Made by a program: the position numbers and the translations under genes
Notes under the pieces: model-generated
Seen by the model: only the letters and a program-made list of their open reading frames with translations
Told to the model about the DNA's origin: nothing
Database searches by the model: none
NCBI RefSeq assembly: GCF_010389155.1
Contig: NC_057764.1
Coordinates: 43,408,275 to 43,472,274 of the forward strand
Source of the DNA: Erigeron canadensis
Lineage: Eukaryota > Streptophyta > Magnoliopsida > Asterales > Asteraceae
Direction of reading: 5' to 3'
Length of the DNA stretch: 64,000 nt
Shown here: piece by piece, positions 45,201-58,865 of the stretch
Position numbering within the stretch: the stretch's first letter is position 1
Layout: every line of letters starts with the position of its first letter

Positions 45201-48200
45201 TTGTTTTGCTGTTGTTCCATGTTTAGCTGGTGAGCATAGCGATGTTATTGGTGTTTATAGTTCTGGTTTAAACTAGCAACAAAACAGGGATCTTGGAGAT
45301 CGAAAGTAAAACATTTGATACTTGTTTTTAATGTGGATCAGTGTGGTATACATTTAGCAAGAGATATTATGCAGCTTGTAAGTCTTGCTATAGGAAACAT
45401 AATTAAACTTCGAAGAAACTTGCAGCAACAAAACTTTTGAAATGCTACCCCCATTTTCAATAAAGCCTTGTTACTTCAATTCACTTTTCTAATGTTATTA
45501 ATATTCTATGTACAATGTATAAAGACAAATAGATATACAAGATTTATATACAAGAGTGATGATGGAAATTAAATTAGTGGGGACGATTATAGACCGTAAA
45601 ATCAATTAAAACAATGATACAAAAATTTCGGTTTTTATTTCGGTTCTCCCGTACCGAACCAGTACCGAACCGATTGGTACCGAAACTGATTTCGTCCCAA
45701 AATCAAAACCGATACCGGTTCGGTTTCGGTTTTTCGGTATTTTCGCTCATCCCTACTCAGGATGGTCAACCAAGACTACCTCCTTAGCTGGCAAAATTTG
45801 AAGGCTTTAAGAGTAGTAAATGAATAAGGAAACCAAGTGCCATCTGAGAGTCTGGTTGGTGTTAAACTTTTTTACATCAGCGTGAGAGTATTGTTTCGGG
45901 TCAGTCTCAACTTGCCTCAAACACTAATTTAGATCATGATTAACTTTTCACATGACTACACGTAATCCATATAGTATGATTACTGATTAAAGCATCTTTG
46001 CTAATTTAGTAAGTCGAATAGAATGAGTTATTAATCTGTTGAAAATATGTTTGCAGTCTGCAATTCCAATTGCAATATCCAGAGTTAACCAGGTGGATGC
46101 AGGCAGGCTCGATATCGAAATGTCAGCTATGTTGAAAGAACAAATGGTTAAGGTTTTCTCCGTAATGAAGGTATAGCATATCACACAGTTATATGTTTGA
46201 GTGCTTAATACATATGGATGCTGCTTTAGTCATGTCTGCTTGGTTCATTTGTTACCCATAATTAGGTTTTCAAATTTTAGTATAAGTTGATTTCTTCTCC
46301 CATTTGCATTAGTCGAGTCGTTTGGAGGTTAATTTGCTATCCTTTTCTTTTTGGGATTAGCCAGGATTATTATTTCAATATGAAGCAGAACTTGATGCAT
46401 TTCTGGAGTTTCTTATCTGGAGGTTCTCGATATGGGTCGATAAACCTACTCCGGGAAACGCTCTCATGAATCTGCGATATAGAGATGAACGTGCCACGGA
46501 TATTAGAGGAAAAAGTAAGATGTTTAAAGCATGTCATATTTGTTTATTTGATTTTCATGTCATTTTTGTTAAGATTTTAGAGCAGTCTCATACCCAAAGA
46601 TAGCATATCAAACATCAGCTTGAGAAATCAATACGTAAGCCAAACATCTAATCTTAAGTAATCATACCCATCGTAGTTCTTTCTGGTTATCAAATTTGAC
46701 CTACAGTGATTCCTGGATACAAACCAAATGCCACCTAAACAATTTCTAAAATTATATTAGAAGGTTTGAGACGGTTACTGATCACTGTGCAGCTAATTCT
46801 CGACATGAAAAACACTTACATGCAGCCTGTTAAGTAGCAATATGTAACTGTATCATGTACAATGAAGCTTCATCTGCCTGCTGCCTAAAAAGCATACCTT
46901 ATGTTTATAATTAATGTCAACCTACAGTTAGGACGGGATTGGAGGGACCTGGACTCACCGTTTATCAGAAATTATGGTATTGTGTAGCAACAGTTGGTGG
47001 TCAGTATATCTGGACCCGTCTGCAGTCCTTCTCTGCTTTCCGTCAATGGGGTGATTCTGAACAGGTATCCACCCTGTTTTCAAACAAAAATATTGAATTT
47101 TGATGATGAATATGAAGAATTAACATCAGTCTTTTCTCTTCCTTTTTTTCTTCTTCCTCTCTCTTCCGCTGCCTTCATCTCTTGATTGTTTATTTAATAC
47201 ACAGAGGTCACTAGCTCGTCGAGCATGGCTTTTAGTACAACGTATTGAAGGATTTTATAAAGCTGCTTCTTTTACCAATCTGCTTATATTTCTTTACACT
47301 GGGAGGTATGCTATGCTGCTCCAAGCTTCTTTATCTGATCATGCGAATTCTCCAATTGATCTTAATCTTCTTATCAACTCCATTTAAATTATTCACATTT
47401 TAAGTATTTGTTTAATCAATTATTCAGTTGAAACCGATGTCCTTACTGACTTTTGTCCTATGAATACAGGTACAGGAATCTGATCGAAAGGGCTATACGA
47501 GCGAGACTTGTTTACGGGAGTCCTCATATGAACCGTGCAGTTAGTTTTGAGTACATGAATAGACAATTAGTTTGGAATGAATTCTCGGTACTTCACATTC
47601 TTATCTGCTCATCATAATATCAGCTTAAGTTCACCTAACAAAAGAATGCAATGCTGCTCCCTAATTTGTATGTTGTCGGCTACTACATTTTGCAGGAAAT
47701 GTTGCTGTTGCTTCTCCCCCTTTTAAATTCTTCCTCCATGAAGAGTTTTCTTCGTCCATTTTCAAAGGATAATTCTTCAGGATCAGGCGGAGATGAAACA
47801 CTATGCCCCATCTGTCAGGCCAATCCAACAACTGTGTATCTTGCTCTTCCTTGCCAGCACAGGTATCTGATGGTGTACTAGCATAACTCTTCATTATCTT
47901 GTTAAAGAGGGCACGGTTATTTCCAAAATAAAAGGTTAAACCAAAAAAAGTAAGAAGTATTCATTAGTGGTGGCAAAACAGGCAGATTAGGCAACTGGTC
48001 AAAATATGTTTATTTCAAACGGGACAGGATCCATCAACACTGTTATTGTCATAACAATATCAAATATGATCACAAAAAACACTATTATTGTCATAATGAT
48101 AGTCTTAATCTAAACATAATAAATTAGTAGGCTACAAATTTTTGAATACAGTTTAGGCGACTTTTGACCCACTTTGTTGTCTTCTAGCTCTTAGTTCATA

Positions 48201-48904
48201 GCTCTTTGATCCATCATCAATAGAATACTAGTTCAGTTGATCCTTTTTCATATAGTTGGGTTGAAATTATATTGGACACAATGGGTCAATGCCTATCTTG
48301 AAACTAAACCCATGTATAGTTTCATGGGCCCAACTTTATTTTTTTTTCTCCCAGGTAAGGTAGTAGGTCAAAAGATGTTCAGGTCAATACAGGTTTTTTT
48401 GGTATTGGAAAAATAGGAGCAGATTGCATGCTTTATATAACACAATATATTACAAACGTTATATTATTTGAGTAATAGCTTGATTTCTTTAATAAAATTA
48501 TTTAGGAGGTCCCTTTTACCCAAAAATTACATTTTCGGTGACTTTCAACACAGTTAACCAAATTGACTTTGGATCCTTTTAAGCTATTTATTTCCACCCG
48601 TGGGAAGTAGAACATAACCTGAATCGAGCCATTGATAAGTTAATGGGTTGAATTTGGTGCCTCCAATTCTTATGATACATTTTGTGAATGTCATAACAAA
48701 TTATTGGATTACGGAATCTGTGTGCATGATCATCCTTTATAACTATTTACCTGACAGAGTATAGTTTTTTATTCCAGGTATTGTTATTACTGTCTGAGAA
48801 CGCGATGTGCCGCAACTCCATCATTCCGGTGCGCACGATGCAGTGAACCAGTTGTTGCAATGCAACGGCATGGCGGTTCAATTAACACCGAAAAGAATGA
48901 CTAG
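42253..48904 (+). CDS. PEX2: Peroxisome biogenesis protein 2 (PEX2)
   Basis: There are eight exons: 42253-42357, 46057-46170, 46361-46514, 46928-47064, 47205-47305, 47470-47587, 47696-47862 and 48778-48904. They encode 340 aa (Arabidopsis PEX2 has 333). The Pex2/Pex12 N-terminal membrane domain is strongly conserved (SAIPIAISRVNQ, FLEFLIWRFSIWVDKPTPGN, ALMNLRYRDER, RSPHMNR-type VYGSPHMNRAVSFEYMN). The C-terminal C3HC4 RING has Cys207, Cys210, Cys223, His225, Cys228, Cys231, Cys244 and Cys247. PEX2 is a peroxisomal-membrane ubiquitin ligase that works with PEX10 and PEX12 in recycling the import receptor PEX5. Intron 1 is 3.7 kb, expanded by a hAT-like element and an older repeat. The first exon is short and poorly conserved, so the start is the least certain part, although the ATG at 42253 is the first in frame near the leader. 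Confidence 0.95.
42512..44813. repeat. Possible LTR-retroelement relic in PEX2 intron 1
   Basis: A segment at 42512-42557 (GTCTAACAACC after CTAACTAACTTG) recurs in the same orientation at 44767-44813 with few changes, 2.25 kb apart, and TATAT(A/C)TACATACAT precedes both. Direct terminal similarity around a non-conserved interior suggests decayed LTRs. No gag or pol motif is recognisable inside. Low confidence. Confidence 0.3.
44998..45755. mobile_element. Non-autonomous hAT-like element
   Basis: The ends TAGGGATG and CATCCCTA are inverted, and an exact 8-bp target duplication CTCAGGAT flanks them (44990-44997 and 45756-45763). The subterminal regions are packed with CCGAAACCG and GGTACCG-type repeats in both orientations, typical of hAT transposase binding regions. 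The 758-bp interior has no transposase. It lies in PEX2 intron 1. Confidence 0.85.
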
Positions 48905-50567
48905 TTTCTAGAAGAATGGATGAAAATGGGCACAGAATGGGCTTTATACATATAGATATTTAACGAGGAATGAACATTCCCTATGAAACAAAAGCAATTG
49001 ATTCTGCTTCATTTACAATAATCATTCTTTCACAATTGCTTAATAGTTTTATAGTATATAGCTGTTTGTTTTTCTGGAAGCATTACGTTCTAGGTTGCCA
49101 TGTGATCAATCGGTTTTAGACTTCTGGTGGTGGTCTGATGGATGGCCAGACATGTAAGTTGATGGGGGCATTAGTGCATTTCTATGATGAATTGTGTTGC
49201 TATATTAGACTTTTCTTTGAAATATTAGAACCATTTACCATTCTTACATTCCACAAAGAGCAATATAAGATGTCTAACTAAAAATCTGCTCAAATTTTGT
49301 TAGTAGTAATACAATGTGATATGTATGTATACCGTGTTTTGCGCATTACTAGTATTATGTTTTGACGTTGTGCCATCATTCACACTAGGGTTCTCAAAAA
49401 GATTATACAAGATTTTAAATCACTAATAGGGTCCGGTTGTATAAAATGTTTTTAAAATTTTCATTTCTAATTTGTTTAGAAAATAAATAGGGTTTTTATT
49501 TTTTATAAAACAAATAAAAATTTTGAAACGCATTCTAATTAGAAAATCAGAAAGTATGTTAGAGGTGTCGGGAGAGGAGGAGAATGGAAAATGAAAATGG
49601 AAAACAAAAAAAAAAAAATTTATAAGTTTTTCATAGAAAAGTGAAACATTGTTTTCTGTTTTTTTGGAAAATACTTTTAAAAAACTATAATTATAACGTG
49701 TTTTCTGTTTTCTATATTTTCATGAAAAACAAAAATAGAAAACTGGGATGTTTTCTGCAACCAAACACACTCTTAGATTCTTATGATATAGAAGTAGTAC
49801 AAAGCATAGAAATTTTGTTGGAAAGCTTGGTATAAGTTTAACATTATATAAGTTGTCTATGTGTATATGTTAACCTTCCGTCGAAGTATGTGAAAGTTTT
49901 GAAAATTATTAATCTTCTTAAAATAGTTAGCCTAAAATTTTTATTAATAAAATAAAAAATATAAAAAAATTTTTAGGTTAATTTTTAAAAAACTATATCA
50001 TTTCTCAAAAAAGTTTTTTTAGAAAAGCAAAACTAATACTAGCTGACTACTATTAAGCAAAAAACTTACTTGTATAACATAAAATTATATTTTCAATGTC
50101 CATTTAATTTATGGGAAAAACCAATATGCAGCTTGTTTCTAAGTTTTTCCTTCACAAACTTCTCCTAAAAATCACATGTTTAAATACAAAATCTTCCATT
50201 CTCTTGAAAATCATGATAGAAACATGCTTCCAACAACATACTTATTAACCCCTTAATTTAAATCCATAAATATAATCATTTTTATTCACATTTAGATTAG
50301 AAGAAGTAAATTGCTAGTGGTTACCATTATTTTCCAATCTATATTTATAGAAAAGGACGAGAATATCAGGTTGTTAGGTACTTAAATTTCAATAATAAAA
50401 AATATTAAAAAATTTGTATACTAGTGTTTATACAATTATACCTAAGCTTCCCTTTTCGCTTATGGAAAACAATAAAAGTTGCAAAATCAGGAAAGCATTT
50501 GCTCATCCAAACACAAAGGCAGATAATTATAAAGTTTTCAGTAGTGAAAACCAAAATTGGCGCATAA
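48905..50567. other. Intergenic between PEX2 and the nicotinamidase-like gene
   Basis: The first 350 bp are PEX2 3'-UTR and terminator sequence. The remainder is AT-rich with homopolymer A/T tracts (about 49550-49750), and nothing else was recognised. The promoter of the downstream gene shows no clear TATA box. Confidence 0.45.
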
Positions 50568-53500
50568 ATGATGGCGGCTGATAACAACAAAACCGCTCTA
50601 CTTGTCATTGATATGCAGGTTTAGTTCATTTCGTTTTATTTGTTAATTACTTGCCTTTTTTTTTTCTTGTTGTTTTATTTATTTGGATTATATAGGTATA
50701 AATATAGATGTATCATTTATGTATTGATATTGTTGCAGAATGATTTTGTGTTGAGTGATGGGTCAATGCGTGTGGATGGTGGTCTAGCTATTGTTCCTAA
50801 TGTTATCAAAGCTGTTGATGTTGCTAGACACCGAGGCTATCTTGTTACTTGGGTGGGTCCCCCCCTTTCTTCTTTTCTTTTTTTTTTTTTGGTTGAAGCC
50901 AATTTTAAAGCTGAATTTTCAATAAAGTTTCTATTGATACATTGACAAGTTACAAATGTGACTATTAAGATGATTAAACTGGACTTTGTACCACTTGAAT
51001 CACTAACAAATACGAACCATGGACTAAATAAAAGAAACCCCATATGATGTAACTACGAAAGTTGAACATGACAGTTAAAACACACGAACCGACCTCCATG
51101 AATCATTGAATCTGAACTTGAAAGCGTGGACCGTGAAACCAATGGGTCGAATTGAAACAACACCACCCCTAAAAACTGACGAAACTTAGAGACATGGCCG
51201 ATCATTTAAGTAACTAAATTTTGTAATGAGTTGCAATTAAAGTTAATTAGTGCTAATGAATGTGGACCTAGCAATTATTGGTTTGATATCTAATGAATGT
51301 GCAACTTCCACTAAACAACATGACAAATATTTGATGTATGTTTGAGTTTAAAATGTAGGTTGTACGAGAACATGACCCATCGGGAAGAGACGTTGAGCTA
51401 TTTCGAAGGCATTTGTATGGCAATGGAAAACCAAAACCGACCTCAAAAGGGAGTAAGGGGGCTGAACTGGTTGATGGTCTTGTAATCAAAGAAGAAGATT
51501 ATAAGGTGGTAAAAACTCGGTTTAGTGCATTTTTCGCTACACCCCTTCATTCAGTTCTTCAAGGAGCAGGGATCGACAGTTTGGTTATTGTTGGTAAGAT
51601 GATTTTCTCTTGATTAGTCTGTTATTCATATTTGATTGTCGATATTTTAGTTTTGTTGTGTCTTTGTTTATAGGTGTTCAAACCCCCAATTGCATTAGGC
51701 AGACTGTTTTTGATGCTGTAGAACTGGATTACAAGTCTGTTACTGTTATTGTTGATGCCACAGCTGCTGCTACCCCCGATGTACATGCCGGTATGCTTAT
51801 TCTCTTGGCTTTACTTTTATTCCTCATTATGATACCCTTTTTGATTGCATGATCATGCGCTAACCGAATTAATGATGATTGATATCTCGTTTTTAATGAA
51901 TTTTTAAAGAGTATATTAAAGCTTTAACTTTTAAGTTTAACATCTTTTGAATTCTTTTGGGTAAAAACTCTGCAACTGTACACTTGGAACTTAAAATGTA
52001 CAGTTTATCCAACCATTTTCTGCACAATGCTATATCTTATCTCTGTTAGATGTTGTTCAAGATATAATTCTTGTTCTTGTTTCATGCGGTATCGTTTAAA
52101 ATTTTGTCGGTTTCATCTCACAAACTTTGCGGGTAGTAATTTTGTTTCTAGAACATGTAATAAACATATTGATCCTGTGATTTTAGTAAACCTTTTTCAG
52201 TACTATCTATACTTTTTTCTTTCTTTTTTGGTGATGCTTGAAATATAATTGTCAATCTTTAAATACATTCACTAAACTACTTAAGAATAGCTAGTTAGTT
52301 GGTACTCAACCAACTTATTCACAAATTCACTTGTGGCTTAGATCATGATAGTCTTGGAGTTTTGTGTTATTTTCGCTAGGGGTCAGCATGACAACGTCCA
52401 TAAATATATTATTAGATATATAGTAATGATGTTGGGTTTGTAAGTGAAGTCTAAGACATGTCAATAGGCTGGTCTTGGTTTTGATCTGGATCTGATCTGA
52501 TCTGATCAGATCCATTTGTGTGACCCAACAGATCAGAATCTTGCTATACCGACCCAATAGACGATTTCAGTAGATCGACCATTTTAAGTGGCTCAATACT
52601 TGGCTTGATTCATCTTCTGCATTGTTCGATCCATTTAGTTCCTTATTAATTTACTCGTTTTTTTTTTGTCAATCATTCTTGTTAAATATGATAAACAAAA
52701 ATGTTTTCAATTAAGCTCCAACTCTAAATTTGTCGTAAGTAGATATGTCCCGAGGGGGGATGGATTATGGAGGTACATTCAGGTGAGACTTATGTGTGAT
52801 GAATGTGGGTAGGGAGGTTCTTGGTGGGTCAAGTTGAGAGTAAAATAAATAAGAAATAAAAGGGTCGATTTAAGTAATGATCCACGTTTAGCTTTTTAAT
52901 TTATGTGTTTCATTTGTCAGATCACGCTTCCACATACACCTTTGTGGATGAAGTTAGACGACACAGTTCTTATTAGTTATTACTATGACTTGCTCCAGTT
53001 AGTTGGTTCACGGGTCAGATTAGATTGTTAGCCATTCTGATCTAAATCTGGCCCATTGACGGGCCTGATTGACATAACGTTGAGCAAAATTTCATGAAGA
53101 GAACAGCAGGTAGTTTTGGACAAAGACCTATTCAAGCATAATTGTTGGGTATTTTCACTTCAAGAATGTGTCTCAAATGATTAGCGAGCTATCTGTGTTA
53201 TAATATCTCTATTTGGAGATCCATTTAGACTAAAATGCAGAATTCAAATTTGTCTAGGTTTTATTTGGATTTTTCATCTTTTTGCAATAATAAGTTGTAA
53301 TAATGGCGCTCTGTTGGAAGTAGAAGTGGCCATATAATCAGTCACTGTCTTAGGTTTGTAAAGTGGCTAATTGACAGCTTGGCCAAAGTAGTTAAACTCG
53401 AGTACTTAACCTTTTCTAAAAGGATGGAAACATTGAGAATATGATTTGCCATGGCTGCTTTGTCATATAAGTGATGCACATGATCCCATCCAAAGTCTAC

Positions 53501-54415
53501 ATCCAACTCAAAATAATGAACTTGTCACCTTCCAAAAGCATGTTGCTAGATGTGCATAGGTCCTAATACAACCTAGCCTTTTCCTTTATATAGATTGGAC
53601 ATAGAATCCTTGTTATAATTCTATCTGTTTTTACTTATATGTTCCTTGATTAACTCTCTAGAAATCCCCAAAAGTTGGAAAGGACCATAATTGGGTAAGG
53701 GTTGGCAATCACTCAATTCACAGTGTCGACAAGTGGTTCAAGTTTCAAATTGTCACTTTCTGTTGAGCTCACAAAGGAATGTGCCAATAATGGTGTTGAT
53801 GATGTCTAGCCTTTAAAGTTAAAAGTAAGTGTTCACTATAGAATAATATTAGATTCGGGTCAGGTCATGATTAATATATACAGATAATATATCAAGAAAA
53901 GTTAAGTGTAAAAACTCTGTAGTTTAATCATTACAAAGATAATAATTTTAAACCGAAGGATAGAATAAAGCTACTGGGTTAGTCGGACAGGTATCGAGGC
54001 TTACAAAACCCCTTATGTTTAGTCATAAGTGTCCTGTTTCTTGAAGCAAATATTGCAAATCTTATGAGAATTTAAAGTGTTATGCTTGCAAATTGAACCA
54101 CCAACAATCCGTTAATTCCAGTTTTTTAAAAGCCTTTTGATTATTGTACTATTTCATAGTTTTCTTTTAGTGGACGTTTCTTTTTTGTTAGTCTGCAATG
54201 AACCATAGAGTAACCCTATGAACCCAATTGGTTGTAGTATAATAGTTCCGCCGCCAAATCATTGATGCCTATATGGCTCTATGCGCGAGTGTCACCTTTG
54301 TAGATGCAAACTGATACTTTCTTTTTCAAATTTTGAACCAGCCAATGTTTACGACATGAAGAATATTGGAGTAGCAGCTCCAACACTTGAGGAATGGTGC
54401 AAGTCCCGTAGCTGA
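50568..54415 (+). CDS. Isochorismatase/nicotinamidase-like hydrolase
   Basis: There are five exons, 50568-50618, 50739-50852, 51359-51593, 51674-51790 and 54342-54415, encoding 196 aa, the same size and ending type as Arabidopsis At3g16190 as I recall it. The cysteine-hydrolase triad is visible: Asp15 (LLVIDMQNDF), Lys107 (VVKTRFSAFF) and Cys140 (VQTPNCIRQTVFDA), with the conserved DATAAATPDVHA following. True nicotinamidases also carry a DxH-type metal site; here the matching stretch reads VVREHDPSGRDVELFRRH, so that site is not obviously present, and the Arabidopsis homologue is described as a probable inactive nicotinamidase. The substrate is therefore unknown; it is a likely cytosolic amidase or isochorismatase-fold hydrolase. 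Two ATGs lie in tandem at the start (50568 and 50571). Intron 4 is 2.5 kb long. Confidence 0.9.
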
Positions 54416-56981
54416 GCTGTGTGCTCTTTTTCTCTGAAGCTGCTGTATTCCAGATGTATAATATAAACATGTAATACAAGCATATTCAGCAACATACGAT
54501 GTATATGCAGCTTCTAATTGTTTGTGATTAGTTAGATCAGGGCCTCAGGGGTGAAGTATGTATTGCAAACATGCATTGTGGTGGTTTATGTGATTAGACC
54601 TCAATTAGATGATAATGATGACGACGATATGGTGTTGATGATTGTGTTGTGTGCTTTATGCATGTGCAAAAGCATCCTAACTAGGCCCAATCCCATCCTC
54701 CAACATATCATTTGAACTTTCCTCTTGTCCAGTTGTCTAACAAACTTAATTGGTTGGTCAAGTAAATGATGAATTCTCCATCATTCCATATTTTGAAGAA
54801 TAAACTGATAGAGGTTTTCTTATTCAGTTTATTCCTTAATAGAGGGTTTTTTTTACTCGGGTATATGCAGTTTAATCAAGTTATTCTCTTGGCTATTTCT
54901 TAACCCTCTTCCTTGACCAGTCTAATCAAGTTATTATCGTGGCTATGGAGGATGTAAATTCTAAAAAGTTGCATTATTAAGATAAGTTCGTTCTGATTTT
55001 CAAAACTTGACTTAAATTTGTAGTGGGTTGGGGTGCTTTACCGCAAATACATAAGGTGTCGAGTTTGAGCATACAATAACTCTTCATAGTCATAAAGCCT
55101 TTGTGGTTTTTTTTTTTTACTCAACAAATTTAATAATTAAGAATCTAATCAAATTTTTATGTTTTCTTTTTTACTTAATAAACAAATATAATAATACATA
55201 CAAACATTATTTATACATTCAACAATATAATACATTATTTAAAGAAAGAAACATACCAAGTCGGATATACACCTTGTATTATGGATAGACAGCTAGTTCG
55301 AGTTATGTTATAAATATAAGTTTTGTATAACAAACGAACATATAGACAAATTATGTTAAGATGGACACCATATTTATCACAATAACTTTAAATTGTATTT
55401 ATATCCTTGTCTTTTTTATTAGTTGTATTTATACCAATAATTTTAAATAATTCATATTGGTTGCATTATTTATTTTCTTTGTACATTTGAAAGCCCACCC
55501 AACTAAAATCCAATTTATTTTCCACCATCAAACAATTTACTAAAGATCATCTCTTGTGGAGTTTTATTGTTGAATTTATGGCTTCATAGTCTTGGACTGA
55601 GACTCAGTCTTCGGTGCTGGGGCCAAATTTTATTTTATTTTTTCTTTTTCTTGGGACAGCTCTATGGGGAATCAAACATCAAGCTTCGATACGACTAGTG
55701 TTTTTAAAAAAAATAAAATAAAATAAAAATTCACCCAAAAACGCCATATATATTTTCATTCTACAAATTTATGAAAAAAGTTGTTTTTTTTTAATTACTT
55801 TAATGTCTTTTTTAGTTAAAACGTAATGATATAAAACTGAATCATTAGAACAAAAAGTGAGTTTAATACTTTAGTGTTATGTCAATACGATGCGAATACA
55901 ACAATCTTTTCCAGTGATATGACCTAAACCATTGAAGACCGTCTAAGTAATCAATATTTAAAGTGGTAACAAGTGGGTTTAGTATTATGACAATATTTTT
56001 CGTTACGGATAAACCATTGTATAGTCGAGATCAAAATTGAAGAACTTGATGACATATCCAATATCCTTCGTATCATCGAATAGCTCACTGACAAGCACCA
56101 GTGGAAATATTGAATTTTTCTACTTTTTATAGAATAATAGCCAATATGGTTCATTTGTCAAAACAGTAGGTCTCAAAAGGGTGATATAAACAAAAATGAT
56201 AGGTTTAGAAGAAGCGTATATGAGAAACCAATATGGTATGTGATAATGATAAGAGAAAAGAAAAAGAAGTTGAGACATTATAATATGTAAAAATAAACTA
56301 AAGATTTACTTTAAGCCTAAGATTCCTCTTTATAATAGACACATGATGCATTCAAAAACAGAAATGTACGACATGTTATATGTAATTTATTACCATTATT
56401 ACTATTCGATTAAAGGTGATGGTAATGAACAATGTCATCTATTGGTGATAATATCATTCGGATTTTAAAATATCAGATTTTGTTTTAGTTATTTTTTTCT
56501 TATTTTTTGGTTTTTCCAGTTTTTCATAGATTTTTTGTTTTTGTATTTTCCAACTAATATATTAGGCGGTAGCTATTACATGAAATATATTGACTGTGAT
56601 TCACAATGAGAGTTTTTATAAAAATTTTTTTATAAAAGACTTGTTTATAAAAAGTTTTTGTTCAATGGATCAAGCTTTGAAAAAGCTCGAATTTTTTTTA
56701 TATATAAACATTAATCCAAATAAATGAGAAAATATAATGACTTGAATAATAAAAGCTATTATCAATAAACCTTTAATTTCAATGAGGAAATATCATTTAG
56801 TTAAATCAATAGCTTGATAGAAATATAGAATTATAAAAAGCTCTTAAAAATAGCTTTCTATTGAAAATGTTTTATAAAACACGTCGTCACTGTCTACATA
56901 TAACATCTTTTTTTTAATAGAGAGTTAGCATTTGAGACATTACAGGGACATCCAATTAAACAGTATGCGATGCTCGAATCG

Positions 56982-57572
56982 CGCATGCCTGAAATGAAAC
57001 CCATGACTTTCCAATTGGGCAATATGCAGTTCTCCGGTTAGTAATTACTAACTAGTAACTACTCCCTCCGTCCCAATTTACAATGTCTTATTTTGACTTG
57101 TCAAGTCTTTATTTCATAACTTTGATCGTAAATAATTTTGTTAATGTTATATAGTACTTGATGAAAATCATATCAATGTAAAATACATTTAAAACCCTAT
57201 CCAATCATATATATTACATCAAATCTTATATAACACAAATAAAAATATTGACGGTCAAAATTAAACACGAAAGATCCAAAATGTCAAACTATGACATTTA
57301 AATTGGGACGGATGGAGTACTATTCAAGCTCACAACTCAATGAGCACTTATTATTTTCAAGTATCGGAAGGTATTAGTTATGTATCATACGAGTAATATA
57401 TCTTATGATTCGTATGTCTGGGATGAAACCCATGACTCTACAGTTGGGTAGTATGCGGTTCTCTAGTTAGGAATTACTAACTAGTAACTACTATTCAAGC
57501 TCACAACCCAATGAGCTCTTGTTATTTTCAAGTATCGGATAGTATTAGTCATGTATCATAATATATCTTATG
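56982..57572. repeat. Tandem repeat pair, one copy with a MITE
   Basis: Copy A (56982-57408) and copy B (57411-57572) share GAAACCCATGACT, TTACTAACTAGTAACTA, TATTCAAGCTCACAAC and TTTTCAAGTATCGGA in the same order. Copy A has 258 bp extra (the MITE at 57062-57317 plus one TA). Related text occurs at about 2900-2940, so the unit is a dispersed repeat. Confidence 0.85.
57062..57317. mobile_element. Stowaway-like MITE with a known empty site
   Basis: The ends CTCCCTCCGTCCCAATTTA and, reverse-complemented, CTCCATCCGTCCCAATTTAA are flanked by TA (57060-57061 and 57318-57319). Copy B of the host repeat reads AGTAACTACTATTCAAG without the element and with a single TA. This fixes the element at 256 bp with a TA duplication, as expected for Tc1/mariner-type Stowaway. 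Confidence 0.92.
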
Positions 57573-58771
57573 TTTTGGATCTTAATTTACATACAATATT
57601 ATCTTAATGATGCTATTTGTGTACATGCGCAAATAGAAAGAGCTATGTCAATTTTTCTTACAATAATATAATAAAAATAGTTTTGAAAACAAAATCACAA
57701 TTGGAATAGAATCTTCAAAATTGGCATCGATAAGGACAAGGTTGGATCAATCGCATTCTCTTGTAATATCATATTCATAACTTACAAAGTCACAAGCAAC
57801 ATATCATATGGTGGGCCACATCTGTAGATGATGCAATAATTTGGGTGATGTATTTTACATTTTAATTTACATATTGATGCGTAAACATCTTAATCAGTTT
57901 ATTTGAATAGATGTGGCACTCGGGATGGCCTTCGGATACTAATCATTAACTACTGTGCGTGCGAATGTGTGATCACTAACGAGCCACAAATTAAGTGACG
58001 TCACATTAATTGCAAGAAAATAAATAAATTATTGTATAATAACAAAATTTCGAACACAAATCAATCTACATATCGAACTAAAAAGGGGCATACGTACCTA
58101 TGCTCACTTGCATGAATGACACATATGACATATATATGGAAGATTTAATTTGTACACTTGATTTGTAGGATTAAATAGATTTTTCAAAAATTCAATCAAA
58201 ACCCAAATCAAACTTCGTACGTAATTTGCCAGGTTGTAGTACAATGTAATGTATACGAATTTATCTAGACACAGCCATAAGAAAAAATGTCTAATTTATT
58301 ACCACATAAATTAAAGTAAAAAAAAAATACAGACGTTTGTTATTGAACTATTAGTAATAAAAAAAATACGGATGCCGATGAAAGACAATAAGAGTGTTAC
58401 TGCAATGCATTTACTTAGTCTAAAATCCAAAGAATAAATCTAATATACAAATTAAAATATTAAGGTCTTAGAATTTTAAGGGCCTAAAGTGATCACCTAG
58501 ACCCGTAATACTGTTGAGCCACCCCTCACTTAAAAAAAATTTAGTTATGGAATAAATCGTTGATGGTTTTAGACTTCAGTACCTTTTTTATTTTTTTTTA
58601 TTTTTATAATTAGAAATACATTTAGTCATTTAGAATAATATATTTGATAGGTAATTAACTCATATAAACGAAAAACTGAATTTATAGTTATACAAGCTCA
58701 AACTCGAAATAAAGAAAAAGTAGAGACAACACATTTGGATTTGGTCTTGAAAGCAAATGCGCGCAACTACT

Positions 58772-58783
58772 ATTTATATATAA
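58772..58783 (+). promoter_or_regulatory. TATA box of the NPF1 gene
   Basis: TTTATATATAAAGAGAG lies about 85 bp upstream of the ATG at 58866. The same TATATAAAGAGAGA arrangement precedes the next NPF exon at 63470, which supports its use. Confidence 0.6.
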
Positions 58784-58865
58784 AGAGAGAATTGAAGATA
58801 ACCCACACGTACATATATTATTTAGTTTGGTTGTGAGTGAGAGAAAGTGATAGTAAGATTTGAAA

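Larger units (their letters stand above)
54416..58865. other. Intergenic with a repeat pair and a MITE
   Basis: There is no gene between the nicotinamidase-like gene and the NPF transporter. A tandem pair of repeats with a Stowaway insertion lies at 56982-57572. Elsewhere the sequence is AT-rich, including an A/T-homopolymer-rich patch at about 56600-56880 that may be an old MITE. Confidence 0.45.
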
